From positions 3,844,001 through 3,908,000 of the forward strand of contig NZ_AP022584.1 of the NCBI RefSeq assembly GCF_010731675.1: 64,000 nt of DNA, written 5' to 3'. Position numbers and translations under genes: made by a program. This document shows, piece after piece, positions 51,600-60,884 of this stretch. Each line of letters starts with the position of its first letter. The first letter of the stretch is position 1. The notes under the pieces were generated by a model, which was not told the DNA's origin, did no database searches, and saw only the letters and a list, made by a program, of their open reading frames with translations. Source of the stretch: Mycobacterium marseillense (GTDB lineage Bacteria; Actinomycetota; Actinomycetes; Mycobacteriales; Mycobacteriaceae).

Positions 51600-52376
51600 T
51601 CACCGTAGGACTACGCCAATGGCGTTGCCAGGCTTCACGCTTGTGACGGGCGTGTGGATCGCTTCGCCAAGTAGATTCCAGGTTGTGTGCGGACAAACAG
51701 CTGCGGCACCTGGGCTGGGATGCTGATGCGTGCGCCACGCTGCGTAGGCCACCAAATCAGCAATCTGGATGAAGTAGGAATTCGCAGATGATCTCGGAAT
51801 GGCATCCTCGACGAAGTACTTCGCTGGGTTCACCACGCTGCCGGTTCCCCAGTGGAGGCCGGCGGGCAGATGCCTTCGCGCCCTCCTTACCGCCTGCATA
51901 ACCCGCTTATCTTCGCCCTGGTCGTGGATGACCATGAGTTCTGCCGCCCGCTTTGTTGAAGTTCGTTCTAGACGTTGGAGCAGCGTGATCCAAGCCATGT
52001 CAAAAGTGTCTTGGGGAGACGACCACGGCGACGCCTGTTTGTCGACTACAATCCCGAACGCTCTAACACCGAATGGCTCGGCCACCTGCTGGAGAACCCG
52101 GAAGTGGCTCCGGTAGATGACGTGTCGGTCGTTGGGGGACAAGTTCAAGTCCCGAAGGTGGGAACTTCCACGGATGAGGTAATTTGCCTTGAGCTCTTTT
52201 CGGACCCCGATGCCATATCGTGCGCGGATATTCCGCCTAAGACTTAGAACTGCCGTGAAGACGTCCGACCATTTGTCGGTCTCAACGAGAACGCATCCCA
52301 AGCCGTAACAGTTGGAAGATCCACCAAGGGCCGGATCGCCGGTGTCCCCCGTTTCGTCGACGTACGCGAGAATCAC
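51600..52376 (-). CDS. DUF3800 protein (RNase H-like fold)
   Basis: A 258-residue protein starting VILAYVDETGDTG. The early YVDETGD, the mid DKQASPWSS region, MVIHDQGEDKR and the late FIQIADLVAYAAWR are the acidic-motif pattern of DUF3800, a family with a predicted RNase H-like catalytic core often found in phages and islands. The putative metal ligands (the Asp of YVDE, HDQGED, the Asp of IADL) are present, so it looks active. GTG 52376 is chosen because the frame upstream is only antisense tRNA and spacer. A nuclease role in defence or element biology is inference. Confidence 0.75.
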   Translation of the reverse strand: MILAYVDETGDTGDPALGGSSNCYGLGCVLVETDKWSDVFTAVLSLRRNIRARYGIGVRKELKANYLIRGSSHLRDLNLSPNDRHVIYRSHFRVLQQVAEPFGVRAFGIVVDKQASPWSSPQDTFDMAWITLLQRLERTSTKRAAELMVIHDQGEDKRVMQAVRRARRHLPAGLHWGTGSVVNPAKYFVEDAIPRSSANSYFIQIADLVAYAAWRTHQHPSPGAAAVCPHTTWNLLGEAIHTPVTSVKPGNAIGVVLR

Positions 52377-52500
52377 GAGCTTGGAGGCTAGGACACCACG
52401 TGCGCGAACCCGGCCGCTTTCTGGCCACAATTTGACCACAACTACAGATAACTGCTGCTGACTACAGTCGTAACTTTTCGCACGCGGTCCGGGCTGTAAC

Positions 52501-52514
52501 CTGCTGAACAGCAG
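52501..52514. repeat. CTGCTG-AA-CAGCAG inverted repeat beside the distal repeat
   Basis: A perfect 6-bp inverted repeat 7 bp before the second 47-bp repeat, in a segment with repeated ACTACAG (52440-52485). It could be an arm-type integrase or excisionase site; this is only suggested by position. Confidence 0.35.
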
Positions 52515-52521
52515 CACGATT

Positions 52522-52568
52522 CGCCTTTGCAAGGCGGGTGTCAGGGGTTCGATTCCCCTAGGCTCCAC
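52522..52568. repeat. Attachment-site repeat, distal copy
   Basis: 47 bp identical to the 3' half of tRNA-Ala at 50585-50631. It is not a functional tRNA, as the 5' half is missing. Confidence 0.95.
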
Positions 52569-52626
52569 AACCCAAGTCCCCTAGCGGCATTCGCGTTCCC
52601 GCGCCTCGTTGCCGCCCACGAAGCGG

Positions 52627-53061
52627 CTACGGGCGCGGCTGCACGTCGACGCTGGGCGGGCGCGACTGCGGCTCCTGGGGCTTGGCCCGCACCGAGCGCC
52701 GGACGATGCTGAAGGCCACGGCGCCGCCGGCGAGGACCGCGACGGCCACCCCGGCAATGAGCAACGGGCGCTTGCCGCGACGCTGCGCTCGCCGCGCGTC
52801 CTGCAGCGCCTGGGGCAGGCCGGTGACGACTTCCTGCGCGGCGGCGAGCTCCTGGGCGAGGGCCTCCTGGGCCGCCGCGATGTCCCGGGCCAGGCGCCCC
52901 TCCTGATAGCGGCGACGCAGCTCCGCGGCGGTCGACTGCGCGGACTCGACGCTGAGGCCGACGACTCCGCGAGTGAGGTCCACCGGCCCGCGCGCCGAAT
53001 AGGTCAGGCCGCGGGCCAGTCGCTCGCGCGGGGTCAGCCGGGATTCCGTCTTCGCGCTCAT
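52627..53061 (-). CDS. cwsA: Cell-wall synthesis protein CwsA
   Basis: A 144-residue protein equivalent to Rv0008c. Helical, charged cytoplasmic part (TPRERLARGLTYSARGPVDL, then AAELRRRYQEGRLARDIAAA), a membrane helix at about 99-119 and a short Pro-rich outer tail. In mycobacteria CwsA interacts with Wag31 and CrgA and affects polar growth and division. ATG 53061 has GGAAGGG upstream. Confidence 0.88.
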   Translation of the reverse strand: MSAKTESRLTPRERLARGLTYSARGPVDLTRGVVGLSVESAQSTAAELRRRYQEGRLARDIAAAQEALAQELAAAQEVVTGLPQALQDARRAQRRGKRPLLIAGVAVAVLAGGAVAFSIVRRSVRAKPQEPQSRPPSVDVQPRP

Positions 53062-53233
53062 CTGCCGCCCTTCCGTTCCGCCGGTGACGCCTGCCGTGAA
53101 GCCGGCCCGACGGCCGGCACGATACCCGAACAGACTGCCAGCATAGGGACGTCGGCGGCGACCGTGCGTGTTCGTCGGGTTTTCGCTGGCGGGTGGGATT
53201 GAGTGGCACCGCGTGCGGACGCGCTCACGGGTA

Positions 53234-53782
53234 GTGGCAGACTTTGATGCCGTGACTAACAGCCCCTTTCAGACTGCTACCGCCACGCTCCACACCAACC
53301 GCGGCGACATCAAGGTCGCCCTCTTCGGGAACCACGCGCCCAAGACCGTCGCCAACTTCGTCGGCCTGGCGCAGGGCACCAAGGAGTACTCGACCCAGAA
53401 CGCATCGGGAGGCTCCTCCGGCCCCTTCTACGACGGCGCGGTCTTTCACCGGGTGATCCGGGGCTTCATGATCCAGGGCGGCGACCCGACCGGAACCGGT
53501 CGCGGCGGCCCGGGCTACAAGTTCGCCGACGAGTTCCACCCCGAACTGCAATTCGACAAGCCCTACCTGCTGGCGATGGCCAACGCGGGCCCGGGCACCA
53601 ACGGCTCCCAGTTCTTCATCACGGTCGACAAGACGCCGCACCTGAACCGGCGCCACACGATCTTCGGTGAAGTGACCGATCCGGACTCGCAGCAGGTGGT
53701 CGACGCGATCTCGACGACGAGCACCGACGGCAACGACCGCCCCTCCGAACCGGTCGTCATCGAGTCGATCACCATCTCGTAA
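53234..53782 (+). CDS. ppiA: Peptidyl-prolyl cis-trans isomerase (cyclophilin) PpiA
   Basis: A 182-residue cyclophilin. [19 protein letters not shown] and the catalytic-site residues in [16 protein letters not shown] are intact. No signal peptide, so cytoplasmic. GTG 53234 matches the N-terminus of the M. tuberculosis protein (ADxDxVTNSP); an in-frame GTG at 53168 would add an unsupported extension. Confidence 0.95.
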   Translation: MADFDAVTNSPFQTATATLHTNRGDIKVALFGNHAPKTVANFVGLAQGTKEYSTQNASGGSSGPFYDGAVFHRVIRGFMIQGGDPTGTGRGGPGYKFADEFHPELQFDKPYLLAMANAGPGTNGSQFFITVDKTPHLNRRHTIFGEVTDPDSQQVVDAISTTSTDGNDRPSEPVVIESITIS

Positions 53783-53806
53783 CCGGGTCTGCCCGCGCGC
53801 GGCCGT

Positions 53807-54232
53807 TCAGTGCGGTGAACGGCCCGCGTAGCCGGCTGCGGTGAGCGCGTCGAGCACGTCCAGCGGGTCCGTCCCGAGGTCCCAGCGCGAGAACAGCACC
53901 AGGCCGCCGTCGGCGGTCTCGACCTCCAGCAGCCGCACTTTGCGTCCGTAACGGCGGAACTCTATGATGCGGATGATCTTGATGTCGGATTGCTGCAATA
54001 GCTGCGTCCGGAACCACCCGCGCAACGCCAGGCCGTCGGGCGTGATTGCCAGTTTTGGACGCGCGTGCCACGACATTCCCGCAAACAAGATCAGACCCAC
54101 CGCGGCAACGCCCGCCAGAACGCGCCCCGGCGGGTCTGTGATTAGGGTCACACCGGCGATAGCCATCAAAACGCCCGCGGCTCCACAACCAGCGATTCCG
54201 CCCGCGTGCGGCTCCCATTGTGTTTGCTGCAT
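53807..54232 (-). CDS. Membrane protein with PH-like domain (Rv0010c-like)
   Basis: A 141-residue protein with two membrane helices near the N-terminus (about 12-31 and 36-55) followed by a PH-like beta-barrel domain (ARPKLAITPDGLALRGWF, IIRIIEFRRYGRKVRLLEVE). Equivalent to Rv0010c; the function is unknown. ATG 54232 is chosen by homology, with AGGA upstream. Confidence 0.88.
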   Translation of the reverse strand: MQQTQWEPHAGGIAGCGAAGVLMAIAGVTLITDPPGRVLAGVAAVGLILFAGMSWHARPKLAITPDGLALRGWFRTQLLQQSDIKIIRIIEFRRYGRKVRLLEVETADGGLVLFSRWDLGTDPLDVLDALTAAGYAGRSPH

Positions 54233-54387
54233 GGCGTCCTTAGCCCCTCCCACCATTGCCGATGCAGTTATCCACAATCTCTATCAACAGTGGGGATAAA
54301 TCACACGCGTGTGATTGGGTGGTCGGATCGTTGCTGGCGCGGGGACAAATTAGCCCAAAAATGAATTCATTCCCTCGGCCGTCCGGC

Positions 54388-54669
54388 TCAGTGCCAGCGC
54401 ATCGTGAGCAACAAACCGGTGATCATGAAAGCGAACGCGATGGCGTAGTTCCAGGGGCCCAGTTCCGCCATCCAGTTGAGGGCGGTCGGCGCCTGGGATC
54501 CGACCGCGGCCAACTGAAACACCATCAGCCAGACGAGGCCGATCAACATGAGGCCGATGAACAGCGCGACGAACCACACGCTCGACGGTCCGACCTTGAC
54601 TTTCACCGGGGTGCGGCTGACCGCGCTGACGGTGAAGTCGTTCTTCTTGCGGACCTTGGACTTGGGCAT
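54388..54669 (-). CDS. crgA: Cell division protein CrgA
   Basis: A 93-residue protein with two membrane helices (about 30-52 and 68-90) and the conserved head [11 protein letters not shown]. CrgA recruits septal peptidoglycan enzymes (FtsI, CwsA) to FtsZ rings in actinobacteria. ATG 54669 with GAGGTAA upstream; an upstream in-frame start would add unrelated residues. Confidence 0.95.
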   Translation of the reverse strand: MPKSKVRKKNDFTVSAVSRTPVKVKVGPSSVWFVALFIGLMLIGLVWLMVFQLAAVGSQAPTALNWMAELGPWNYAIAFAFMITGLLLTMRWH

Positions 54670-54798
54670 GATTACCTCGCGGATTACCTCAACGACACGG
54701 TGAGCGGTACGGGGTGCAACGATGAACACGGCAGCTGCACCCATAGCTTGGCTACGAGACTAACGCACCTGGGACGGTGACCAGGAAATGGAGACTCG

Positions 54799-55542
54799 AT
54801 GATCCAGACGCGCCAGTCGCCATGGCGCTTCGGCGTCCCGGTGGTGTGTGTGCTGGCCGGACTCCTGCTCGCCGCCACGCACGGGGTGTCCGGCGGCGCC
54901 GAGATCCGCGGCAGCGACGCCCCGCGGCTGGTGGACCTGGTCCGCGAGACCCAGTCGACGGTGAACCGGCTCAACGCCGACCGCGAGGAACTGGCGAAGA
55001 AGATCGACGCGGCGCACGGGCACTCCTCGGATGCCGCGTTGGCCGCGATGCTGCGGCGCTCCGCGCAACTCGCCGGCCAGGCGGACATGAACCCGGTGCA
55101 CGGCCCGGGCCTGGTGGTCACCCTCGAGGACGCGCAGCGCGATGCCAACGGGCGGTTCCCGCGCGACGCGTCACCCGATGACCTGGTGGTGCACCAGCAA
55201 GACATCGAGGCCGTGCTCAACGCGCTGTGGAGCGCGGGCGCCGAGGCGATCCAGATGCAAGACCAACGGCTCATCGCCACGTCGGTGCCCCGTTGTGTGG
55301 GCAATACGCTGCTGCTCAACGGACGAACCTACAGTCCGCCGTACACGATCACCGCGATCGGTGACTCCGCGGCCATGCAAGCCGCCCTCGCCGCCGCTCC
55401 CCTGGTGATCCTTTACAAGCAGTACGTCGTCCGGTTCGGGCTGGGCTACCGCGAAGAGGCCAAATCCGATGTCCAGGTGGTCGGCCACTTCGAGCCCGAC
55501 CGGCTGCACTTTGCCCAGCCCAACGGTCCGATCGGCTACTGA
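54799..55542 (+). CDS. DUF881 protein (Rv0012-like)
   Basis: A 247-residue protein with one N-terminal membrane helix (about 11-31), a coiled-coil segment (RLVDLVRETQSTVNRLNADR, then EELAKKIDAAH) and a DUF881 domain (MNPVHGPGLVVTLEDAQ, DLVVHQQDIEAVLNALWSAG). Family members sit near division genes in Gram-positive bacteria. Start ATG 54799. Confidence 0.9.
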   Translation: MIQTRQSPWRFGVPVVCVLAGLLLAATHGVSGGAEIRGSDAPRLVDLVRETQSTVNRLNADREELAKKIDAAHGHSSDAALAAMLRRSAQLAGQADMNPVHGPGLVVTLEDAQRDANGRFPRDASPDDLVVHQQDIEAVLNALWSAGAEAIQMQDQRLIATSVPRCVGNTLLLNGRTYSPPYTITAIGDSAAMQAALAAAPLVILYKQYVVRFGLGYREEAKSDVQVVGHFEPDRLHFAQPNGPIGY

Positions 55543-55590
55543 CGCCCACTGACCAGCGGGGCAGGTGCCACCGGACGGTAACCTGGCACG

Positions 55591-56277
55591 ATGCGGATCC
55601 TGGTTGTCGACAACTACGACAGCTTCGTGTTCAACCTGGTGCAGTACCTCGGGCAGCTGGGTGTGGACGCGGACGTCTGGCGCAATGACGACACCCGGCT
55701 CTCCGACGAGCCCGCGGCCGCCCGGCAGTTCGACGGCGTGCTGCTCAGTCCGGGGCCGGGCACCCCGGAGCGCGCGGGCGCTTCCATCGGGATGGTGCGC
55801 GCGTGTGCCGCCGAGAAGACTCCGCTGCTCGGGGTCTGCCTGGGGCACCAAGCCATCGGCGTCGCGTTCGGCGCCACCGTCGACCGCGCCCCCGAACTGC
55901 TGCACGGTAAGACCAGCAGCGTCCACCACACCGATGTCGGTGTGTTGCAAGGACTTCCGGACCCCTTCACGGCGACCCGCTACCACTCGCTGACCATCCT
56001 GCCCGAATCGCTGCCGCCGGTGCTCGAGGTCACCGCCCACACGGACAGCGGCGTGATCATGGGTGTACGGCACGCCGAATTGCCCATTCACGGCGTGCAG
56101 TTCCACCCGGAGTCGATCCTGACCGAGGGCGGCCATCGCATGCTGGCGAACTGGCTGGCCGTGTGCGGCTTGGTACGCAACGACACTCTGGTGCGCCGAC
56201 TCGAGAACGATGTGCACGCCGCGGTGCGGCCGTATTTCCCGTCCGACCCGGCGGCTACTGACCGAACTTCAGCGTGA
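55591..56277 (+). CDS. trpG: Glutamine amidotransferase TrpG/PabA
   Basis: The glutaminase subunit that supplies ammonia to anthranilate or aminodeoxychorismate synthase. 228 residues with nucleophile Cys83 in GVCLGHQAIG and the His/Glu of HGVQFHPESI; SPGPGTPE marks the oxyanion region. No trpE or pabB is adjacent, so which pathway (or both) it serves is not shown. Its 3' end overlaps the 3' end of pknB by 23 bp. Confidence 0.92.
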   Translation: MRILVVDNYDSFVFNLVQYLGQLGVDADVWRNDDTRLSDEPAAARQFDGVLLSPGPGTPERAGASIGMVRACAAEKTPLLGVCLGHQAIGVAFGATVDRAPELLHGKTSSVHHTDVGVLQGLPDPFTATRYHSLTILPESLPPVLEVTAHTDSGVIMGVRHAELPIHGVQFHPESILTEGGHRMLANWLAVCGLVRNDTLVRRLENDVHAAVRPYFPSDPAATDRTSA

Positions 56278-58135
56278 TGATTCCGTCCCGGTTCACCCCG
56301 GCGCCGGCGGGCGGGTTCTGATACACCACCCGGTGGGACTGGGAGCCGCCGGCGTCGACGTCGGCGCCCTTGTCGAGGATGCCCGTCCAGCCCAGCGCGC
56401 GTAGCCGGGGCTCGGCGTCCGTCCAGAACATGCCGGACAGGTCGGGCATGACGAACTGATTGCCCTTGGACACCTGCAGTTCGATGACCGAGTCCACCGG
56501 AACCATCTGTCCCTTGGGCGGATTGGTCCCGATCACCTCACCGGCCGGCCGGGGGCTGTCCACCTGCACCTGGGTCACCTTGCTGAAGCCGTAGACGGTC
56601 AGGTTTCGCTGCGCGATGTCCACGGTCTGGCCCGCGATGTCGGGAACCTGCTTGGTCTCCGGTCCGGAGCCCACGATTACGGTGACGACGTTGGTGATCG
56701 CCGACGTCTGGTTGGCCGGCGGGCTCGTCCCTATCACCTTGCCCAACAGCTCCGGCGTCGACGGCGAGTTGGCCTGCTTGAACTTGGTGAATCCCGCGGC
56801 TTTGAGCTTGCTGACAGCGTCGGAGTAACTCAGCGAGGAAACGTCGGGCACCTCGCGTTGCTCCGGGCCGGTGGAGACGTTGACGGTGATCTCGTCGCCG
56901 GCGCTGATCGAGGCGTTGGCGCCGGGATCGGTGCCGATGACGTGGTCGGGCGGAATGATCGAATCCGGCTTTTGCAGCGTGCGCGTTTTGAAGCCGCGGT
57001 TTTGCAGCGCCGCGATGGCATCGGCGGACACCTGCCCGCGCACGTCAGGCACCTGGACGTCACGGGCACCGCCGCCGAAGGCGTTGAACGCGATGACCAC
57101 AACGATCGTCAGGACGGCCAGCGCGGCCACCGCGACGATCCAGCGACCGACCGAACCGACGGTGCGGTCCTCACCGGCGTCGGCGAGAACCTGGCGAGGC
57201 AGCGGATCGGTCCGGGGCGGGCCCGCGCTGCCGGGACTCGACGACAGCATCGAGCTCCGGTCGGCATCAGTGAAAACCTTGGGCGCTTCGGGCCTTTCGC
57301 CGTTGTGCACCCGCACCAGATCGGCACGCATCTCCGCCGCGGTTTGATAGCGGTTCTCCGGATTCTTGGCCAGCGCCTTGAGGACGACGGCATCGAGGTC
57401 GGCCGAGATGCCGTCGTGGCGCTGCGACGGCGGAACCGGGTCTTCCCGGACATGCTGGTAGGCGACCGCGACCGGCGAGTCCCCGACGAAAGGTGGCTCG
57501 CCCGTGAGGATTTCGTAAAGAACGCACCCCAACGAATACACATCGGAGCGGGCGTCGACGGTGTCACCGCGGGCTTGCTCGGGTGAGAGGTACTGCGCGG
57601 TGCCGATCACCGCCGCGGTCTGGGTGACGCTGTTGCCGCTGTCGGCGATCGCGCGGGCGATACCGAAATCCATCACCTTGACCGCGTTGGTGGTGCTGAT
57701 CATGATGTTCGCCGGCTTGACGTCGCGGTGGATGATGCCGTTCTGGTGACTGAAGTTCAGGGCCTGGCACGCGTCGGCGATGATCTCGATCGCCCGCCGC
57801 GGCGGCAGCGGGCCGTCGGTGTGCACGATGTCGCGCAGCGTGACCCCGTCGACGTACTCCATGACGATGTAGGGCAGCGGCCCGGTGGGCGTCTCCGCCT
57901 CACCGGTGTCGTAGACGGCCACGATGGACGGGTGATTGAGCGCGGCGGCGTTTTGCGCCTCGCGCCGGAAACGTAGGTAGAAGCTGGGATCGCGGGCCAG
58001 ATCCGCGCGCAGCACCTTCACCGCGACGTCGCGGTGCAGGCGCAGGTCACGCGCCAGGTGAACCTCGGACATCCCCCCGAAGCCGAGGATTTCCCCTAGC
58101 TCATAGCGGTCGGACAGGTGCTGGGGGGTGGTCAT
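56255..58135 (-). CDS. pknB: Ser/Thr protein kinase PknB with PASTA domains
   Basis: An essential cell-wall-sensing kinase. 626 residues: kinase domain (about 1-275) with glycine loop GFGGMSEVH, Lys40, catalytic HRD Asp138, DFG Asp156 and activation-loop Thr171/Thr173; juxtamembrane linker; one membrane helix (about 332-354); and four outer PASTA domains that bind muropeptides or lipid II. Known targets in mycobacteria include CwlM and MurJ, both encoded in this window. Coupled to pknA by a 4-bp overlap. Confidence 0.97.
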   Translation of the reverse strand: MTTPQHLSDRYELGEILGFGGMSEVHLARDLRLHRDVAVKVLRADLARDPSFYLRFRREAQNAAALNHPSIVAVYDTGEAETPTGPLPYIVMEYVDGVTLRDIVHTDGPLPPRRAIEIIADACQALNFSHQNGIIHRDVKPANIMISTTNAVKVMDFGIARAIADSGNSVTQTAAVIGTAQYLSPEQARGDTVDARSDVYSLGCVLYEILTGEPPFVGDSPVAVAYQHVREDPVPPSQRHDGISADLDAVVLKALAKNPENRYQTAAEMRADLVRVHNGERPEAPKVFTDADRSSMLSSSPGSAGPPRTDPLPRQVLADAGEDRTVGSVGRWIVAVAALAVLTIVVVIAFNAFGGGARDVQVPDVRGQVSADAIAALQNRGFKTRTLQKPDSIIPPDHVIGTDPGANASISAGDEITVNVSTGPEQREVPDVSSLSYSDAVSKLKAAGFTKFKQANSPSTPELLGKVIGTSPPANQTSAITNVVTVIVGSGPETKQVPDIAGQTVDIAQRNLTVYGFSKVTQVQVDSPRPAGEVIGTNPPKGQMVPVDSVIELQVSKGNQFVMPDLSGMFWTDAEPRLRALGWTGILDKGADVDAGGSQSHRVVYQNPPAGAGVNRDGIITLKFGQ

Positions 58136-59409
58136 GGCGAGGTCCCGTGTCGGGCCGGCCCCTCACGGAAACCCGCCATCCCCAGGGTGCCGTCATCCGG
58201 CCAATCCAGCCGCATGCCCGGGTGGGACGCCGAACCGCTGGGGGTGTTGGTCGCCGGCGCCGATGCCGGCGGGGTGCCGGTGTCGGTGACCGTCGGGGGC
58301 TGTTGCTGCTGATCCCCGCGGGAGTTGATGACGATGAGCACCGCGATGATGATCGCCAGCGCGCCGAGCACCCCGGCGGCCCACAGCAGCGCGCGCTGCC
58401 CCGACGAGAAGGTGCGCCGGGCCGGGGGCGGACGGTGCCCGCCGGTGGTCGGGCGCGACCGGCGAGGTGTGGCGGTGCGCGGGGACATCGCCGGAGCCCT
58501 GGTCGTCGGGCTGGATGGGATCGCCGCTGGCGATGCCCGGCCCGGAGGCGGTGACTGGCTGGGGCGGGGGGGACGGCGCCCGGCGCGCACCGCGGCCACC
58601 GCGTCGGCGAACGGCCCCCCGCTGCGGTACCGCATCGCCGGGTTCTTGACGAGCGTGATCTCGATGAGTTCTCGCACATTGGGCGGCAGCTCGGCGGGCA
58701 GCGGCGGCGGAGGTTCCTTGATGTGCTTCATCGCCACCGTCAGAGCACCGTCCCCGGTGAACGGCCGCTTGCCGCAAACAACCTCGTAGCCGACGACTCC
58801 CAGCGAGTACACGTCGCTGGACGGGGTGGCGTCGTGTCCAAGCGCCTGTTCGGGCGCGATGTATTGGGCGGTGCCCATCACCATGCCGGTCTGGGTGACC
58901 GGCGCGGCGTCGACGGCCTTGGCGATACCGAAGTCGGTGATCTTCACCTGGCCGGTCGGGGTGATCAAGATGTTGCCCGGCTTGACGTCGCGGTGGACCA
59001 AACCGGCGGCGTGCGCGACCTGCAGCGCGCGACCGGTCTGCTCGAGCATGTCCAAGGCATGCCGCAGCGATAGCCGTCCGGTGCGCTTGAGCACCGAGTT
59101 CAGCGGCTCACCATTGACCAGCTCCATCACCAGATAGGCGGTGCGGCCCTCCCCGTCCAGCTGGCTCTCGCCGTAGTCGTGGACCGCCGCGATCCCGGGA
59201 TGGTTGAGCATCGCCGTGGTCCGTGCCTCAGCGCGGAAGCGTTCGATGAACTCGGGGTCCTGGGAGAACTCCTGCTTGAGCACCTTGACCGCGACGCGCC
59301 GGCCCAGGCGGCTGTCTACCGCCTCCCAGACCTGACCCATACCGCCGGTGGCGATCAGGCGCTGCAGGCGGTATCTGCCAGACAGCGTCACACCAACTCG
59401 CGGGCTCAT
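58132..59409 (-). CDS. pknA: Ser/Thr protein kinase PknA
   Basis: A kinase controlling growth and cell shape. 425 residues: kinase domain with GGMGQVWEA, Lys42, HRDVKPGN (Asp141) and DFGIAK; a Pro/Arg-rich linker; one membrane helix (about 335-357, [20 protein letters not shown]); and a short outer tail with no PASTA domain. ATG 59409 follows AGGGAGG and overlaps the pbpA stop (ATGA). Confidence 0.96.
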   Translation of the reverse strand: MSPRVGVTLSGRYRLQRLIATGGMGQVWEAVDSRLGRRVAVKVLKQEFSQDPEFIERFRAEARTTAMLNHPGIAAVHDYGESQLDGEGRTAYLVMELVNGEPLNSVLKRTGRLSLRHALDMLEQTGRALQVAHAAGLVHRDVKPGNILITPTGQVKITDFGIAKAVDAAPVTQTGMVMGTAQYIAPEQALGHDATPSSDVYSLGVVGYEVVCGKRPFTGDGALTVAMKHIKEPPPPLPAELPPNVRELIEITLVKNPAMRYRSGGPFADAVAAVRAGRRPPRPSQSPPPGRASPAAIPSSPTTRAPAMSPRTATPRRSRPTTGGHRPPPARRTFSSGQRALLWAAGVLGALAIIIAVLIVINSRGDQQQQPPTVTDTGTPPASAPATNTPSGSASHPGMRLDWPDDGTLGMAGFREGPARHGTSP

Positions 59410-60884
59410 GGTCCTCCCTGTAGCGCGGCCTGGATCACAGCCCGTCCGATCGGCGCGGCGAGTGCACCCCCCGTCGCGGACAGGCGGTCGGCGCCATTCT
59501 CCACCAACACCGCCACGGCGACCTTCGGGGTCTGTGCGGGCGCGAACGCGACGTACCACGCGTGCGGAGGTGTGTGCCGCGGATCGGTGCCATGTTCTGC
59601 GGTACCCGTCTTGGATGCGATCTGCACGCCGGGAATGGCCCCTTTCTGCTGTGCGACCTTCTCGGCGCCGACCATCAGCTCTGTTAGCTTAGCGGCGACC
59701 TGCGGTGACACGGCGCGCCGCTGCTCATAGGGCGCCGTGGTGCTAATCGTGGTCAGGTCCGGCCCCTTGAGGCTGTCGACGAGATAGGGCTGCATCGTCA
59801 CCCCGCCGTTCGCGATGGTCGCGGCGATCTCGGCGTTCTGCAGGGGCGTCAACGCGACGTCCTTCTGGCCGATGCTCGTCATCCCCAGCGCCGCGGCGTC
59901 GGGGATGATCCCGATAGTCGACTCCGCGACCTGGAGCGGGATGACACTCGGGGTGCTGTCCAGGCCGAACGAGCGCGCCGCGTTGCGCAGCGCATCGGAT
60001 CCGGTGAGCAGCCCGAGTTGAACGAACGCGGTGTTGCAGGACCGCGCGAAGGCCTGCTGCAAGGACACGGTCGGCTCGTTGCCACACGCCTGTCCACCGT
60101 AGTTCTCCAGCGTCGCGGTGCTGTTGGGCAGCGGAATCGACGGCGCGGCGGTCAGCTGCTCGGTGTCGGAGGCGCCCGCCTGCAGCGCGGCCGCGGTGGT
60201 GACGACCTTGAACGTGGAGCCGGGCGGGTAGGTCTCCGAGATCGCACGGTTGGTCATCGGGTTGTTGGGATCGTCGCGCAGCCGCTGCCAGGCCTTCGCC
60301 TGCACGTCCGGATCGTGGGACGACAGCAGGTTGGGGTCATAAGACGGCGACGACACCATCGCCAAGATCTTCCCGGTGGACGGCTCGAGGGCGACGACGG
60401 CGCCTTTGCACGGAGGACCGCCGCAACCCTGCTGCATCCCGTCCCAGGCGGCCTGCTGGACCCGCGGCTTGATCGTGGTGTCGACGTTGGCCCCGCGCGG
60501 GTCGCGGCCGGTGAAGAAGTCGGCCAGCCGGCGCCCGAACAGCCGCTCGTCGGAGCCGTTCAACAGCGGATCCTCGGCTCGCTCCAGGCCGGTGCTCGAA
60601 TAGCGCAACGAGTAGAAGCCGGTGACCGGCGCGTACGTCGCGGGGTTGGGATAGACCCGCAGGAACCGGAAGCGGTTGTCGGTGGCGACGGAGTACGCCA
60701 ACAGCTGTCCGCCCGCCACGATCTGGCCGCGCTGGCGCGAATACTCGTCGAGCAGGACGCGCTGGTTGCGCGGGTCGGCGCGCAGCGAGTCGGCTGCGAA
60801 GACCTGTGTCATCGTGGCGTTGATCAACAGCAGCACGATCAACGCCATCACGGTCACCGAGATCCGGCGCAGGGAGGCGTTCAT
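59406..60884 (-). CDS. pbpA: Penicillin-binding protein PbpA
   Basis: A class B transpeptidase that cross-links peptidoglycan, partner of RodA. 492 residues: N-terminal anchor helix (about 9-30), a short non-catalytic domain, then the transpeptidase domain with SXXK as Ser223-TFK, SCN (about 282-284) and KTGT (in [10 protein letters not shown]). Start ATG 60884 matches the family; upstream in-frame starts run into rodA. It overlaps rodA by 4 bp. Confidence 0.96.
   Translation of the reverse strand: MNASLRRISVTVMALIVLLLINATMTQVFAADSLRADPRNQRVLLDEYSRQRGQIVAGGQLLAYSVATDNRFRFLRVYPNPATYAPVTGFYSLRYSSTGLERAEDPLLNGSDERLFGRRLADFFTGRDPRGANVDTTIKPRVQQAAWDGMQQGCGGPPCKGAVVALEPSTGKILAMVSSPSYDPNLLSSHDPDVQAKAWQRLRDDPNNPMTNRAISETYPPGSTFKVVTTAAALQAGASDTEQLTAAPSIPLPNSTATLENYGGQACGNEPTVSLQQAFARSCNTAFVQLGLLTGSDALRNAARSFGLDSTPSVIPLQVAESTIGIIPDAAALGMTSIGQKDVALTPLQNAEIAATIANGGVTMQPYLVDSLKGPDLTTISTTAPYEQRRAVSPQVAAKLTELMVGAEKVAQQKGAIPGVQIASKTGTAEHGTDPRHTPPHAWYVAFAPAQTPKVAVAVLVENGADRLSATGGALAAPIGRAVIQAALQGGP

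Larger units (their letters stand above)
50585..52568. mobile_element. Mini integrative element/genomic-island remnant in tRNA-Ala
   Basis: About 1.9 kb bounded by a perfect 47-bp direct repeat of the tRNA-Ala 3' end. In M. tuberculosis the tRNA-Ala gene is followed by Rv0008c (cwsA), which here resumes 59 bp beyond the second repeat; everything between is therefore insertion. It contains the C-terminal remnant of a tyrosine recombinase (50728-50787), a 59-residue Cys-rich protein, an AbrB-like protein and a DUF3800 protein, with a strong hairpin between converging genes. No complete integrase is present, so it is a deletion remnant or depends on an integrase elsewhere. Confidence 0.9.

Noticed and set aside
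52377..52568. N-terminal extension of the DUF3800 protein beginning MEPRGIEPLTPALQRR
   Set aside because: This peptide is the antisense translation of the tRNA-Ala 3' half within the att repeat, a well-known annotation artefact. The domain itself begins right after GTG 52376.
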